Of a DNA stretch of 64,000 bases, positions 48,868 to 59,651 are shown one piece after another. How positions within the stretch are numbered: the first letter of the stretch is position 1; every line of letters starts with the position of its first letter. The DNA comes from Iris pallida (taxonomy: Eukaryota > Streptophyta > Magnoliopsida > Asparagales > Iridaceae), in assembly GCA_029216955.1 (NCBI GenBank), contig JANAVB010006998.1, positions 3,407,692-3,471,691 on the forward strand, read 5' to 3'. Under the pieces are notes generated by a model. That model was not told the DNA's origin. It made no database searches and saw only the letters and a list, made by a program, of their open reading frames with translations. A program made the translations under genes and the position numbers.

Positions 48868-50940
48868 TACAGTATAGGAATATTAACATTGTTGTTTCTA
48901 GTAGTTATTATTACGCTTATTATGTTATTAATATTAAAGTTATTATATGGGGAAATCTTATAAATTTTTCAAACTATATTTGACTAAGATTTGATTTTAG
49001 CCCTAAAATAACTATCTAGATTATTAAGTGTTTTCTATAAATATTTTGGATTAAGGAAGTATATTGTTACCTAGAATCATATTTCACAAGCATAGAATTT
49101 TTTAGGCTAAAAATAATTTTTACTTTTAAAATATTTCCAAAAATTATTTTGGGGAATAGAAATATATTAGTATTATTTTATGATGTCTTATCTGTAGATT
49201 TGTACCTACAAATTATGCTTTGACACAAATCAGGTTTCTGCCTTACAATGATTCTTATATTTTTCAAAGATTATCTTAAACTATTTTAACTAACAAATTA
49301 TATTTTCAAAGTATTATAAATTAGTTTTCTAAAATCATATAATTATTATTCTTCAAAATTTTCCTTATTTCTTCCGACCGTGACTCAACTCCCTTATTCC
49401 TACTCCTTCGCCAATTCGAGACTACCTTATGTCGACCCTAACTAAATTGACCCTTCTGGACCCAATGGAACTGTCCGTGCCACCGCCCGGGGTCACCTTG
49501 TATAGTTGTTGTACCGAAGTTGCAGTTCGTGCCATATTGATCATTGCAGCACACCAGGCGTACTATCAGGCAAGACACCTTGCCATTTGCTGTTTAATTA
49601 TTTTAGCTCATATTTTATGCATGTTCATTATTTTCTTTATGCAAAATAAACTGTGATACATGGCATAACTGTTAGAACTTACTGTTCATTTATTTTTCCT
49701 GCTATGTATTATTTTTCTCACATTAAACCTAGATTTAAGGGACCACCTTGTGTGTTGCATTCATTGGCCTTGACACGTTGTAACACGAGGTTGTGTGTCG
49801 CATGTAGAACACGAAAGTGCGTGATTGGCTGGCCACCAGTACGTACAAGCCGTGCGATAGGAATAACCGCTAATAGAAGTTGCATGCTAGTTTGACTTAG
49901 CGGTTATAGTGGTTTGTGTTGTGGATACAACATAATAGGCATTGGGCGGGGAGAACAATTCCTTAGCGTATGGGCTTCGATGCACTTTCCCTTGTGACCC
50001 GGACTCTCCGCTGGAGATACGGGGTTGATGACCCATGATTACTGACGGCCACTGACGATTCTGCGGAACGTCATGCTCTTCCTGATGGGGCCCCTGGTGC
50101 CCAAAGGGGGACTACGCCAATCCTATTCAGCCAGGGCCCATGCGTAGGAAGGATTGTTCTTAACAACATTTCACTTAGAATGGTAGGCTACCCTATCCGT
50201 TAGGTACGAGTACTTTTGGTTTGGGTACTTGTATCTGACCGTGGCTTGGAACAATAACTTGTCGCGGATTAGTTCGTCACATCTTGTCCTTGTTTGGTTG
50301 TAGGTGTGACTTACTACTTCGATGAGAAGGTATTGAACCTTGTTGGGGTCCGGATACCATATCGGATTCTTAGCATGGAAAGATACGTCACCGTGAATTA
50401 GTTTACCATCTCCTGTCCTTGTTTGGTTGGGGGGATGGTACGCTCGTTCAGTAGGTGCGTATTGGACCATGTTATAATTCGATTTACTTATTTATTTGAG
50501 CAATATTTATTCAGTTTATATGGCATGCTATTATGTGTCATGTTACGTCCCTCTGAGGACCTGGTTGTCTTATCAGGTGTGTGCTATTGTTCTTCGCAGG
50601 TGCTTTAGCTCTAGCCGTGTTCATTGCTATTTCTTGAGGATGATTGCACTTGGATCGTCTTCGCTCTGCTTGCCAAAATCATTTATTCTATCATGTGCTT
50701 TTCCTTATTTTGTTGGTAGTGGATTTGTCTCCGCCCAACATATTGTATCAAGACAAATTCATTCTCATTATATGATCTTTTATTCATTTATTCGGTGTGG
50801 ATGAGATTAGTTATGGTTCTACTGCATTTTACAGCTTATGTATTCATACGAGGTTTCCATATATTGGAGTGTACTTCGTATAAATACAGCTGGCATGTCT
50901 ATGTTCCTAGTCCTACGTATTTTGGAGCTGGAGCATTACA
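46896..50940 (+). repeat. 3' LTR of H (4045 bp)
   Basis: Colinear with 41741-45791 over its full length. Differences include a longer TTA run, clustered substitutions at about 47.1 kb, and a small deletion in the GC-rich block (one GCCTCCTCCACAGCACC unit is missing). Confidence 0.92.
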
Positions 50941-51079
50941 GGACTTGTAATGGCGGCAGCAACTCCCTCTCTTTCTCTCTCTTTTCTGACTTATAAAATT
51001 CGTAGTCACTCACAAAGGAGGCCAGAAGAGAGTATATATAGAGAGGGTGGAAACCCTAACCGCCTTTTCAGTTATGGAA

Positions 51080-51353
51080 AGAATGAATTAAATCTCACAA
51101 AGATAGCAATGAAATTAATTCAAATCTTATGGAAAGATTGAATTAAGTCCCACAAAGATGGCATCGAAATTAATTCAAATCTTATGGAAAGATTTAATCA
51201 AATCCCACAAAGGTGGCAACGAAATTAATTCAAATCCCACAAAGATAGCAATGAAATTAATTCAAATCTTATGGAAAGATTGAATTAAATCCCACAAAGA
51301 TGGCAACAAAATTAATTCAAATCTTATGGAAAGATTGAATTAAATCCCACAAA
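51080..51353 (-). repeat. ~55-bp tandem repeats in the C2 5' LTR
   Basis: Counterpart of the array at 35780-36062, with the same number and order of units and a few substitutions. Confidence 0.85.
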
Positions 51354-51518
51354 AAGTGGATCTGAATTAATCGCATTCAATCAGTCTTTCCATAACTGAC
51401 TTGTAATCTGCACAGTCAGCCTGGTGCGAGTCCATGAGCCCATGAGCCCGAGTCCGAGTCTGAGTCGCTAAGCCCCTGTGGGGCTTAGCTCCAAATGGAA
51501 TTAATCCAAGAGAACGAC

Positions 51519-52018
51519 TGTCACGACCCGCACCCACTGTGAGGGTACGAGTACGTAACAGCGCCCAGCCTACGCCGCAGTGTCGGCGGTAGAACGCTGT
51601 TCTAAGTCTCTAACTAACCATCAACTCATGCAGTATATAATGTACTCATCATGATCAACTCCGAACGGAGGACAAGTATAAGATAAGGTGTATCTCAATC
51701 ACAGTCTAAGCACGATAAGATAACACAGAATTGTAACTAAGAAATTGAAGACAAAACTAATACTGAAATAATAATAACATCTGAATAATCTCAAATACAT
51801 CTCAAGTCTCAATTCTATACAACAAGCTCTAAGAAAAGTAAATGCAAGTCTACTAGACTAAATCTCGATCACTCCTGAGTGTCGGGGCCATAGGTAGCTA
51901 AGCCATCTCCTCAGTAAAATGTAGGGCATGTATCCTCAGGGCAATCATCTGTAAAATTTTCAACAGGTCCAGTCAGGACATGAACGAGCACATCTCATCT
52001 AGAAAACTGGGTGTTACA
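51519..52018 (-). repeat. 3' LTR of element I (500 bp)
   Basis: Plus strand TGTCACGACCCGCACC to CTGGGTGTTACA. A minus-strand TATATAC at about 51634-51640 might be a TATA box; it lies about 380 bp after the LTR start. Confidence 0.92.
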
Positions 52019-52055
52019 ATCCTACCCACCTTATAAAAATTTCGTCCTCGAAATT
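52019..52055 (-). other. Polypurine-like tract of element I
   Basis: Minus strand AATTTCGAGGACGAAATTTT then TATAAGGTGGGTAGGAT, abutting the LTR start TGTAACACCC. Same core as in E2, G3 and H. Confidence 0.8.
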
Positions 52056-52192
52056 AAGATGATCGCACCTCTCCTAGGTCAAACCCCCAAGCAATCAAAG
52101 TCGAAACAATACAATCCTTCTGGTCGTGATTCCACAGTCTCGAACATGGTAGCTACACTATCTAGCAATCACAAGCAATATCCTGGCAGGTA

Positions 52193-53515
52193 CTAAGGGA
52201 AATCACACATGGAAGTGGGGAGGAAGAACAAGAAGGTCAAACCTGCTAATCCATCACCTGCGATGTCAGTCTCCTCAGCTGCCATCGCAAAAGCTCCACT
52301 CCTCTGGTGCTGAGCTACAGGTGGCCTAGCCCCCTCAAAAGGAGGTACAATGGGACAATCTATCTTCTGGTGGGCAGCTGACCCACAGAAATAGCAAACC
52401 CTCAACCTCTTCCTGCACTGCTCCCAGATGTGTCCCGGCTTCTTGCAGTAGGAACAACTGATCGCCTTCGGGTCCTGACCCCGATACTGATGCTGCACCT
52501 GTTGAACTCCCACTGGTGCCTGTGTCTGCTGAGGCTGCACATGAGGCCTCTTGGCCTGGCCTCCGCTGCTGCTGGTACCGTGAGCGTCCCGTCCCCTCTT
52601 GAGCCTAAGCTCAAGATCATCCTCCGCCAATAAGGCTCCCGTCCAGATCTCCTCAAAAGTAGCATCTCTGTTCCCCTTGGTCAGGGACTTGACCTCCTTG
52701 ACCAGACCATTCCGGAACCTCTGGGCCTTTGCCGCCTCGCTCAAGCCCTCTACGAATCTGCTGAGGCGGCCAAACTCCCCGGCGTACTCCTCCACTGACA
52801 GGCTCCCCTGCACTAGGCTCTCGAACTGCGACTCCAAGGCTCTGAGCGCTGAATCTGGAAAGAACTTCTTCTTGAAGAAGCCCCTGAACTCCTCCCAAGT
52901 CTGTCCAGCTACTCCCACCCTGGGGTCTGACTGATACCAGGTGCGAGCAAGATCTCGCATCCGGCTAGCTGCGGCCTCGATCTGAAGATCTGCTGGTATC
53001 CTGGCCAGGCGGAAGATCTCCTCTATATGCTCGATCCACTCGTCGGCATATAGGATCCCCTCTGTCCCTAGAAAGTCTCTGGGGCTCATCTTCTGAAACT
53101 GCTCAATTCCCGGTGTCCTCGGCTGCTGTATCACTGGTCGAGCTGCGACTGCCGTAAGGGCCAACTCTATGCCTCGGTCCTGTCGGGCCTGCTGCCGGTC
53201 CATAAACTGCTGGAAGTAGGCAAACATCTGTGCCGCATCCACGTGTCCTATAGGCGGCGGCTGCTGGAACTCCATCTCTGGGATGACTGGGTCCTGCCCC
53301 CGAGCTGGTGGAGGCACACCCCCTGCTGCTGCTGCTGAAGTCTCAATATTGGCAGAGGTAGCAGGAGCTGCATCCACCTGACCCTGCTGATCTTGCTGAG
53401 AGGCGGCAGTCCCCTCTACAACGACTGCTGCACCCGAGCGATGTGATCGTATCTCCACCATCCTGAAGACAGATCGAACAAGGAAGTCAATACTGAGCAG
53501 GAATCGATATATCAA
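52193..53515 (-). CDS. Intact Gag protein of element I (440 aa)
   Basis: Gag forms the virus-like particle in the cytoplasm and binds the element's RNA. The Gln/Ala/Pro-rich N-terminus (to about residue 130) precedes the capsid domain (about 135-310): SPRDFLGTEGILYADEWIEH, RDLARTWYQ, FFKKKFFP and the hallmark GSLSVEEYAGEFGRLSRF. Two CX2CX4HX4C zinc knuckles follow at 354-367 (CSYCKKPGHIWEQC) and 374-387 (CYFCGSAAHQKIDC). The ORF ends soon after FAMAAEETDIAGD, the place where related elements continue into protease. Met19 (MVEIRSHRSG, start at 53461) is a likely alternative start because the first 18 residues are unusually hydrophobic for Gag. No stop or frameshift is seen, unlike every other gag in the window. 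Confidence 0.92.
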   Translation of the reverse strand: MIYRFLLSIDFLVRSVFRMVEIRSHRSGAAVVVEGTAASQQDQQGQVDAAPATSANIETSAAAAGGVPPPARGQDPVIPEMEFQQPPPIGHVDAAQMFAYFQQFMDRQQARQDRGIELALTAVAARPVIQQPRTPGIEQFQKMSPRDFLGTEGILYADEWIEHIEEIFRLARIPADLQIEAAASRMRDLARTWYQSDPRVGVAGQTWEEFRGFFKKKFFPDSALRALESQFESLVQGSLSVEEYAGEFGRLSRFVEGLSEAAKAQRFRNGLVKEVKSLTKGNRDATFEEIWTGALLAEDDLELRLKRGRDAHGTSSSGGQAKRPHVQPQQTQAPVGVQQVQHQYRGQDPKAISCSYCKKPGHIWEQCRKRLRVCYFCGSAAHQKIDCPIVPPFEGARPPVAQHQRSGAFAMAAEETDIAGDGLAGLTFLFFLPTSMCDFP

Positions 53516-53699
53516 AGGAGGACAGTTATTTCAAAGAAGGCAAATCAGTACGATATGTAGATGGCATGATTCAAAGCAGAATTTTCCTAACTGTGATTGA
53601 GTGCCTCTCCGGTAAAGCCTATCTCTCAGTCCTAACGCAGGCTCGCAGCAGTACAACTAAGTCGCCGTACTACTACGATATCGCACTAATGCGACTCTC

Positions 53700-53717
53700 G
53701 ACCTGCATGGGCCACCA
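53700..53717 (-). other. Primer-binding site of element I, matching tRNA-Ile
   Basis: Plus strand GACCTGCATGGGCCACCA, 9 nt from the LTR edge at 53727, identical to E2. The minus strand is the primer-binding site proper. Confidence 0.78.
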
Positions 53718-53726
53718 CTAAAAACG

Positions 53727-54226
53727 TGTCACGACCCGCACCCACTGTGAGGGTACGAGTACGTAACAGCGCCCAGCCTACGCCGCAGTGTCGGCGGTAG
53801 AACGCTGTTCTAAGTCTCTAACTAACCATCAACTTATGCAGTATATAATGTACTCATCATGATCAACTCCGAACGGAGGACAAGTATAAGATAAGGTGTA
53901 TCTCAATCACAGTCTAAGCAAGATAAGATAACACAGAATTGTAACTAAGAAATTGAAGACAAAACTAATACTGAAATAATAATAACATCTGAAGAATCTC
54001 AAATACATCTCAAGTCTCAATTCTATACAACAAGCTCTAAGAAAAGTAAATGCAAGTCTACTAGACTAAATCCCGATCACTCCTGAGTGTCGGGGCCATA
54101 GGTAGCTAAGCCATCTCCTCAGTAAAATGTAGGGCATGTATCCTCAGGACAATCATCTGTAAAATTTTCAACAGGTCCAGTCAGGACAGGAACGAGCACA
54201 TCTCATCTAGAAAACTGGGTGTTACA
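53727..54226 (-). repeat. 5' LTR of element I (500 bp)
   Basis: Near-identical copy of 51519-52018. Visible differences include CTCATGCAG/CTTATGCAG, AGCACG/AGCAAG, GAATAATC/GAAGAATC, and GGGCAATC/GGACAATC. Confidence 0.92.
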
Positions 54227-54452
54227 ACGACAAAAGCATTAATGCTTAATCCTTGGAGCCTTATTCTTACCTCCTAGTAAAATCACCCACATGGTTCCCT
54301 CCTTAGGGTCACCACCCCATGTGCATCTCTCAACAACACAACCAAGTATATACGTTGAGATAACTCATAGTACATTTTCGATGTGGGACTAAACTTTTAC
54401 AAGGCATGTTGAGAGCAAACTCTCTCCATGTGAAGAAAGCACCAACAGACCC

Positions 54453-55427
54453 TGTCCCTTGGTGCTGGTCCCCTCTACTGGTGACCTCTCTGCCTGTTCT
54501 GAATTTGAGCTTGGGCCTGAGCATATTATTGAGCCAGAGGCGGTAACGACCTCGGAGGCTGGTACTGCTGCAGTTGTTCTAGTACTAGTGCCCTAACCGA
54601 TGGACTGGCTAGGGTTGATGAAAATGAACTGGCTCTATGCGGACATGACCCAATTTTGTGATCCGGTGCCCCACAAGCCAAGCACAATCCTTTTGCCCTG
54701 TGACACTCTGAAACCATGTGCCTAAGCTTCCCATAATGAGTGCAACCCATTGCGAAAGACTGCTTCTGCCTCTATTGTTGAGGGTACGTCGGTGTCGAGT
54801 GCTGAACCGACAAAACTGTGGTCGTCCTCCTAGGACCTCCAATAATCAAAACCTTAGCTGTCGGGCCTGGTGTTGAGGTCTGAGATAACGTTGACCATGA
54901 GGCCTCTTCCGTCCTCCAGTTCGATCTACTATCCTCTAGGAGGTATATTTATGCCTCTAGCTGCTCTTAAAATAGCATCAAAGGCCTGGTGCTCAAACTG
55001 CTCTACTGCTAGAATGATCTCTAGATGGAGTCCCTGCTGGAATCGCTGTGCTCGGTCCAATTCGATCGCTACCAAGGTGGGAGCAAATCGACTAAGCCTA
55101 GAAAACTTGGCAGCGTATCCATCGACCGTCCTTCTCATCTACTTGAGATTGCTGAACCTTGTCTGCAGATCATACCGAGCTACTACATCAAAGTACTTCT
55201 TTTGAAACTTGTCACTGAATACCGTCCATAAGACATGTGTCGCCAATCTAACTGCTTATATCACCCACCAGCTGCGGGCTAAGTCCAATAATTGCAGGAA
55301 CACAATGACCACCTTCTTTTCATCTAGAATTCGAACTACCTCCAGAATAATCTTTATATCCTGTAGCCAAGCATCGGCAGCAATAGCATCTTCACTGCCA
55401 TCAAAGAAATGAGGGTTTAGACATTGC
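54453..55427 (-). pseudogene. G3 Gypsy gag, right-hand part after the C2 insertion
   Basis: The capsid domain runs from NPHFFDG and AIAADAWLQDIKIILEV near 55.4 kb through FLQLLDLARSWW and FQKKYFDVVARYDLQ to VDGYAAKFSRLSRFAPTLVA and a second part (RAQRFQQGLHLEIILA). Then come two zinc knuckles, the first decayed (CTHYGKLRHMVSEC, one Cys replaced by Tyr), the second intact (CLACGAPDHKIGSC). Stops and shifts are present. The end GTSTKGQG joins in frame to QAMDLAVAEELAS at 35284 when C2 is removed, which proves that both parts are one element. The N-terminus is missing, replaced by a gag fragment in the opposite orientation. Confidence 0.88.
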
Positions 55428-56206
55428 TCGTACCTGGTTCAGGAAGGAGACAGACCTTGCTGGGGAGGGCCATACCTGGGTCGAGTTTAAGGTCCTCTTC
55501 AAGGCAAAGTTCTTTTCTCCTACAGACAAGATTGACTTGGCGAGGCAGTTTCAGCACCTCCAACAGGGTAGTTTGTCGGTAGAGGAGTACGCTCCGGAGT
55601 TCGACAGACTGAGCCAATACGCAGAGTACATGGTGCGTGAGCCAGAGATCAGGGCGAGCTGCTTTAGAGAGGGATTGATATGGGATATCAAGATCCTTAT
55701 TCCCTATTTCTATGCGACCTATACCGAGATCTTTATTAAGGCTCGCAAGGTGGAGAGGGAGTGGGGCCTAAAGCCCAAGAGGGACCGTGATCTGTTTTCG
55801 GGGACTACTAGCAGCACGGGGGCTACTAAGCATCCTCAACTCCAGCATCATTCTATTCCGCAACACCCGCAGCAGATTCCTGCTCCGGTTAGGGCACCAG
55901 TTCAGCAGGTGCCCCGACAACAGTAGCAGGGACCGACGCAGCAGGCACCCACTTGCCACTACTGCAAGAGGTCCGGACATCTCTGAGAGGTTTGCAGGAG
56001 ACGTTTGGGTGTGTGCCTTTATTGTGGCACCGAGGGACATCAGGCGAGGGATTGTCCTTCGAACCATCGTCGTGCAGCTCAGGAAGCACAGGGTAGGCCA
56101 CCTATGGCAACGCATCATGCCCCACACCAGCAGCGGGATATACACCGCCAGGGCAGGGCTTTTGCGATGACAGTTGAGGATCCTGCAGGCATTAGACTAG
56201 GAGGCC
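55421..56206 (+). pseudogene. G4: Gypsy gag fragment on the plus strand
   Basis: It starts abruptly inside the capsid domain (ARTWFRKETD), then FSPTDKIDLARQFQHLQQGS and LSVEEYAPEFDRLSQYAEYM. A Pro/Gln-rich linker follows, then two zinc knuckles (CHYCKRSGHL-stop-EVC, with a TGA inside, and CLYCGTEGHQARDC). It is most similar in motif spacing to the Gag of element I but clearly another family. The fragment is cut on the left by the junction with G3 and on the right by the CACTA end at 56207. The protease expected next is absent. Confidence 0.85.
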
Positions 56207-57170
56207 CACTACTAGAATAAGGGCTTTAGGCGACTAGTCATTTTTTGTCGCCTAAATGCAAAATTAGTTGCCTAAGATTTATCGCCACAAAATTTCTTGG
56301 TCACAAACATCGTCGCCTCAGGCTCCTGACCCAAAGTCAGGGATGAGTAATTAAGCAATTTAGTCGCAAAATATCTTTGGCTACTACGCTGTTGCGAGCA
56401 AATTTTTTTGTCGTTCCAAAGTTTTGGCCAAGAATGTTTTGTCGCCTTAAGTTGTTGGATTTTTTGAAATGAGGGATGTGCCAATATCTTTGGCGACTAA
56501 AATAGTTGACATAGGTAGTCTTTGACGACTATATTTAGACTAAATAGTTGACATTGGTAGTCTTTGGCGACTATATTTGGTTGCAATAGGGAGTATGTGG
56601 CGATTACCATTGGTCCCCCAAGGTTCTATGTGGTGACTATGATTGGTCATAATAGTTAGTGTGTGGCGATAGTCATTTCTCGCCTAAGATACTTTGTGGT
56701 GTCTATGCTTGGTCGCAATAGGTAGTGTACGGAGACTACTATTGGCCGCTAAAGGTAGTATATGACTTCTATCGATGGTTGTCCAAAACACTCTGTGGCA
56801 ACTATGATTGGTCACAATAGATAGTGTTTAGAGACTACTATTAACCACCAAAGGTAATCTATGGCGACTATTATTGGTCGTATAAGATACCATATGGCAA
56901 CTGAGATTGGTAGTAATAGGTAGTATGTGGAGACTATTATTAACCACCATATGTTATTGTGGCGACTATTATTGATCGTATGGTCACCTTAGGTAATCTT
57001 TGGCTACAAATTTTGTTGTGGTAAAATTTTTTACATTGTGACAAAATGTATGTACCATATATGAGGCGACCAAACAATTAGTCACACAAAATAATCTATG
57101 GAGACGACACATTCAATTAGTCATATCAAGTACCAAGCGACTTTATTCTCGATAAATAAAAATAAATTAA
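56207..57170. repeat. CACTA terminus with subterminal repeats
   Basis: Short motifs recur every 30-60 bp in both orientations: TGGCGACTAT, GGCGAC, GTCGCC, ATTGGTCG, AATAGGTAGT. Such subterminal arrays bind the element's TNPA protein. No ORF was recognised here. Confidence 0.75.
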
Positions 57171-58865
57171 ACAAAATCAAATATGAATATTATTATATTA
57201 TATTTATCATAATTCAAAACAACAAGCAGTCCACAAAAATAAAATAATTGTCAACAAAAGTACTTAGTAAACTACAACCATAAAAGATTTAATCTAAGTA
57301 AGATTAGAATAGTTGTGGTCGCTCTCATCACCATCTTCATTGTCTTCATGAGATAAATGAGCTGGTTCAGGAATTGAGAATCCGGGAACAAGTACTTGTA
57401 GCCGTTGCATCACAAAGCTCCATTGAGCCTTCTGTTTCTCGTGTTCAGCTACAGCTCTCATCCTAGCTTTCTTCTGTATTTGAAGCTGAGCCTGCAACTC
57501 TCGCACTTCTTTATTTAAGGCAGCTGAAGATGTATTAGATGAAGAAGACGAACTAGTTTCTCGAACTCGCCTCTTTCCAGCTCCACGAATTGTCCTACCA
57601 CACCCACGCCCAATCACATTTTCCATAATCTCAGTACCTATATTTGGGTCTATAACAACCTCGTCCATCGGGATTCCCTCAGGATACATCTCACTGATAT
57701 TCTCAAGATAATCATTCTTCCTTTTTACTATCTTATCCTGTAAAAATAATATTTGATTAGTTAAAAGCAAAACAATATTAATCAAGTATATAATAAAAAC
57801 AATTTTTTAACCAAGTAAAATGTATACTTACATGTGCATCCTTTGCTGCATCATTAATCCAATCTTTCTTCTTTTTTGACATATGAGTTGTACCCCATGT
57901 ATCGATATCAGAAAATTGAGAGCCACCCTAATAACATCATACACATATAATGATTCAAATGCTAATATTGATATTCAGGAACATTAACAAATAAAAAATT
58001 AGTATGTGGTTACCTCAACATGATCATGGTAATACAATGAGAATGGTCGCGAACCACCACAATGGTTCCATGGTTTCTTTGACCGGTTTATTGAATTGAC
58101 TTCAGATCTTTTCTACAAAAAACAAAAATTTATTTTGTTTAATTATATTAAAATTAAAATGTTACTAACTTGCAAAAGAAACTTTAACTACAAGATATAA
58201 CCATCTAAGTTATGATGATTGCATGGACAATAAAGCAAGCATACAGTTCTGACAGTTTCTAGTTTGTATTGATTGATTACTATTCTGTTTATGTTTGTAG
58301 CTCACAAGCATGTATGCCACTTCCTCTACTGTGCATTGACATAAATCTTGATTTTCAATCAACAAAAAAACATAGATCAGAAACTACAACATCAGACACT
58401 TGATAGAGATGATATACAAGAGTTTTGGATATAGACAATAAATCTACTTTAAATAACCATTCTTTTCCCTAACCTCTTCTTCCATCATTCCAGAGAATCA
58501 AGACACTTGACTTGAATTATTTAACAACTAAGAGTATCAGGCACTAACAGTAGATATGATATACAAGAGTTTACTGTGGATAATTCTGAGAGAGTGAGAG
58601 AGAGGGAACCGAGTGAGAGAGACCTTGATACAGATGGATACAAGTAGTAGTAGCTGATACCAAATATCTGGGATTAAAGGTTTCCTTGTTGTACTTGCAA
58701 CAACAACAAAAAATTGACCTACACTTTAACTGTACAAAAAGTATCATGACTTTAAAATTGACAATATGTATATACATTAAGAGTTCTGATATATTATATA
58801 CATGCTATGCTTACAATACCACATTAGTATGGTGAAGACTCCATTTCCTCAATTCTGTGGTTGGT

Positions 58866-58898
58866 CTTGAGAAGGAAAGAGACTTCTATTTTGCAAAG
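58866..58898 (+). pseudogene. Short EB1-like exon fragment
   Basis: LEKERDFYFAK, the start of the C-terminal coiled coil of EB1-type proteins, in the orientation opposite to the tnpA-like gene. The match stops after the Lys, where the longer copy at 60121 continues. It may be a second piece of the same captured gene. Confidence 0.5.
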
Positions 58899-59573
58899 AA
58901 GTATCTAATAGTAATTATATGGTTTCTCACATTGCTCCCATCCGCTCATGATTACACTACTAAAATCCGCTGATGATTGCATAAGAAATCAAGTATCCAA
59001 TAGCAATTATATGGTTTCTCACATTTCTCCCATCCGAATATACATTACTTATTTTGCAGCGATATGTTAAAAGAATAGAGTCCCTTAGAATTCTCCTAGG
59101 ACTTTGTCAAGTTTGACCTTGCATTAAAGTTACATTAGTTAACATAGGAAACTATTTGTAATGTGAACCTAGGACATGAAAAAATTGGTAAAACTATCAA
59201 CTGGACACGCACACAAATATATAGAGACTAGAGAGAATCTATTCTGTATTTATCATCATCATCGTTGCCTTCAAGGATCAGAATAGGATTGGCTTGGAGC
59301 ACAAGACAATTCCATCAAAGAATTTAACTGAGTTTTATGATCTGATGTCAAATTGACATCAAGCATCTATATTGTTGTCAAATCCTAATATCTATGAGCT
59401 TAGCGGGTAGCTACACCTACTATTGACAATGAACATAACTTGAGTCTCTAGCATGAAAGAGTAAGATCAAATTTCTCACCAATTTCACTGCATGTTCCTG
59501 ATGCTACTCGACACAGAAATGGTGCAATGACTTGGTTTCAGCATGATGCCAATGTTACACTTTTGTGGTGCAG

Positions 59574-59651
59574 GAACCAACACCAGCTCCATTGTTTTCT
59601 CTTATTGTTGGCGTGTCTGTCATTGCTCTCTTCATCAGTATGCCAAGGTGA
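59574..59651 (+). other. Exon-like segment with a hydrophobic stretch, unidentified
   Basis: After a good splice acceptor (TTGTGGTGCAG) an open frame reads EPTPAPLFSLIVGVSVIALF then ISMPR and stop. This looks like the last exon of a small membrane protein with one transmembrane segment. I do not recognise the gene. It lies inside the long intron, on the opposite strand from the tnpA-like gene. Confidence 0.35.

Larger units (their letters stand above)
41741..50940 (+). mobile_element. H: non-autonomous Gypsy-type element with ~4 kb LTRs and 1.1 kb interior
   Basis: LTR 41741-45791 (4051 bp) and LTR 46896-50940 (4045 bp) start TGTAAAACYCC and end GCGTTACA or GCATTACA. The exact target duplication GGACT is at 41736-41740 and 50941-50945, and the partner C2 LTR shows the empty site (GGATGGACTTGCAATGG). 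The interior has the tRNA-Ile-type primer site (45800) and the polypurine-like tract (46861-46895) shared with E2, G3 and I. There is no gag or pol motif in its 1104 bp. LTRs are very similar by eye (mostly single substitutions plus a microsatellite difference), so it is a fairly recent insertion, moved by enzymes supplied in trans. Confidence 0.93.
51519..54226 (-). mobile_element. I: Gag-only LTR retrotransposon (TR-GAG type), 2708 bp
   Basis: LTRs 51519-52018 and 53727-54226 are 500 bp each and differ at only about half a dozen positions by eye. The exact target duplication ACGAC is at 51514-51518 and 54227-54231, and the partner C2 LTR gives the empty site (CAAGAGAATGACAAAAGC). The primer site (53700-53717) and polypurine-like tract (52019-52055) are intact. 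The 1.7 kb interior encodes a single uninterrupted Gag and no protease, RT or integrase. This is the structure described for TR-GAG elements of plants: non-autonomous, short, keeping only GAG. High LTR identity and an intact ORF mean a young insertion, probably mobilised by a Tekay-like partner. Confidence 0.93.
35285..54447 (-). mobile_element. C2: Ty1/Copia retrotransposon carrying two nested elements in its 5' LTR
   Basis: The LTRs are 35285-36444 (3') and 41370-54447 (5'), both beginning TGTTAGTC on the plus strand. The exact 5-bp target duplication GACCC is at 35280-35284 and 54448-54452. After removing H (9200 bp) and I (2708 bp) with their duplications, the right LTR is 1160 bp, equal to the left one. 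The interior (36445-41369) holds gag and a partial pol in Copia order on the minus strand. Across the insertion the host Gypsy G3 reads continuously from Gag zinc region to protease, which confirms the borders. Confidence 0.95.
41370..54447 (-). repeat. 5' LTR of C2, with two insertions
   Basis: LTR pieces are 41370-41740, 50946-51518 and 54232-54447, each colinear with 35285-36444. The gaps are elements H and I, each flanked by its own target duplication. H inserted near the U5 side of the transcribed region; I inserted in U3 beyond the repeats. Confidence 0.92.
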
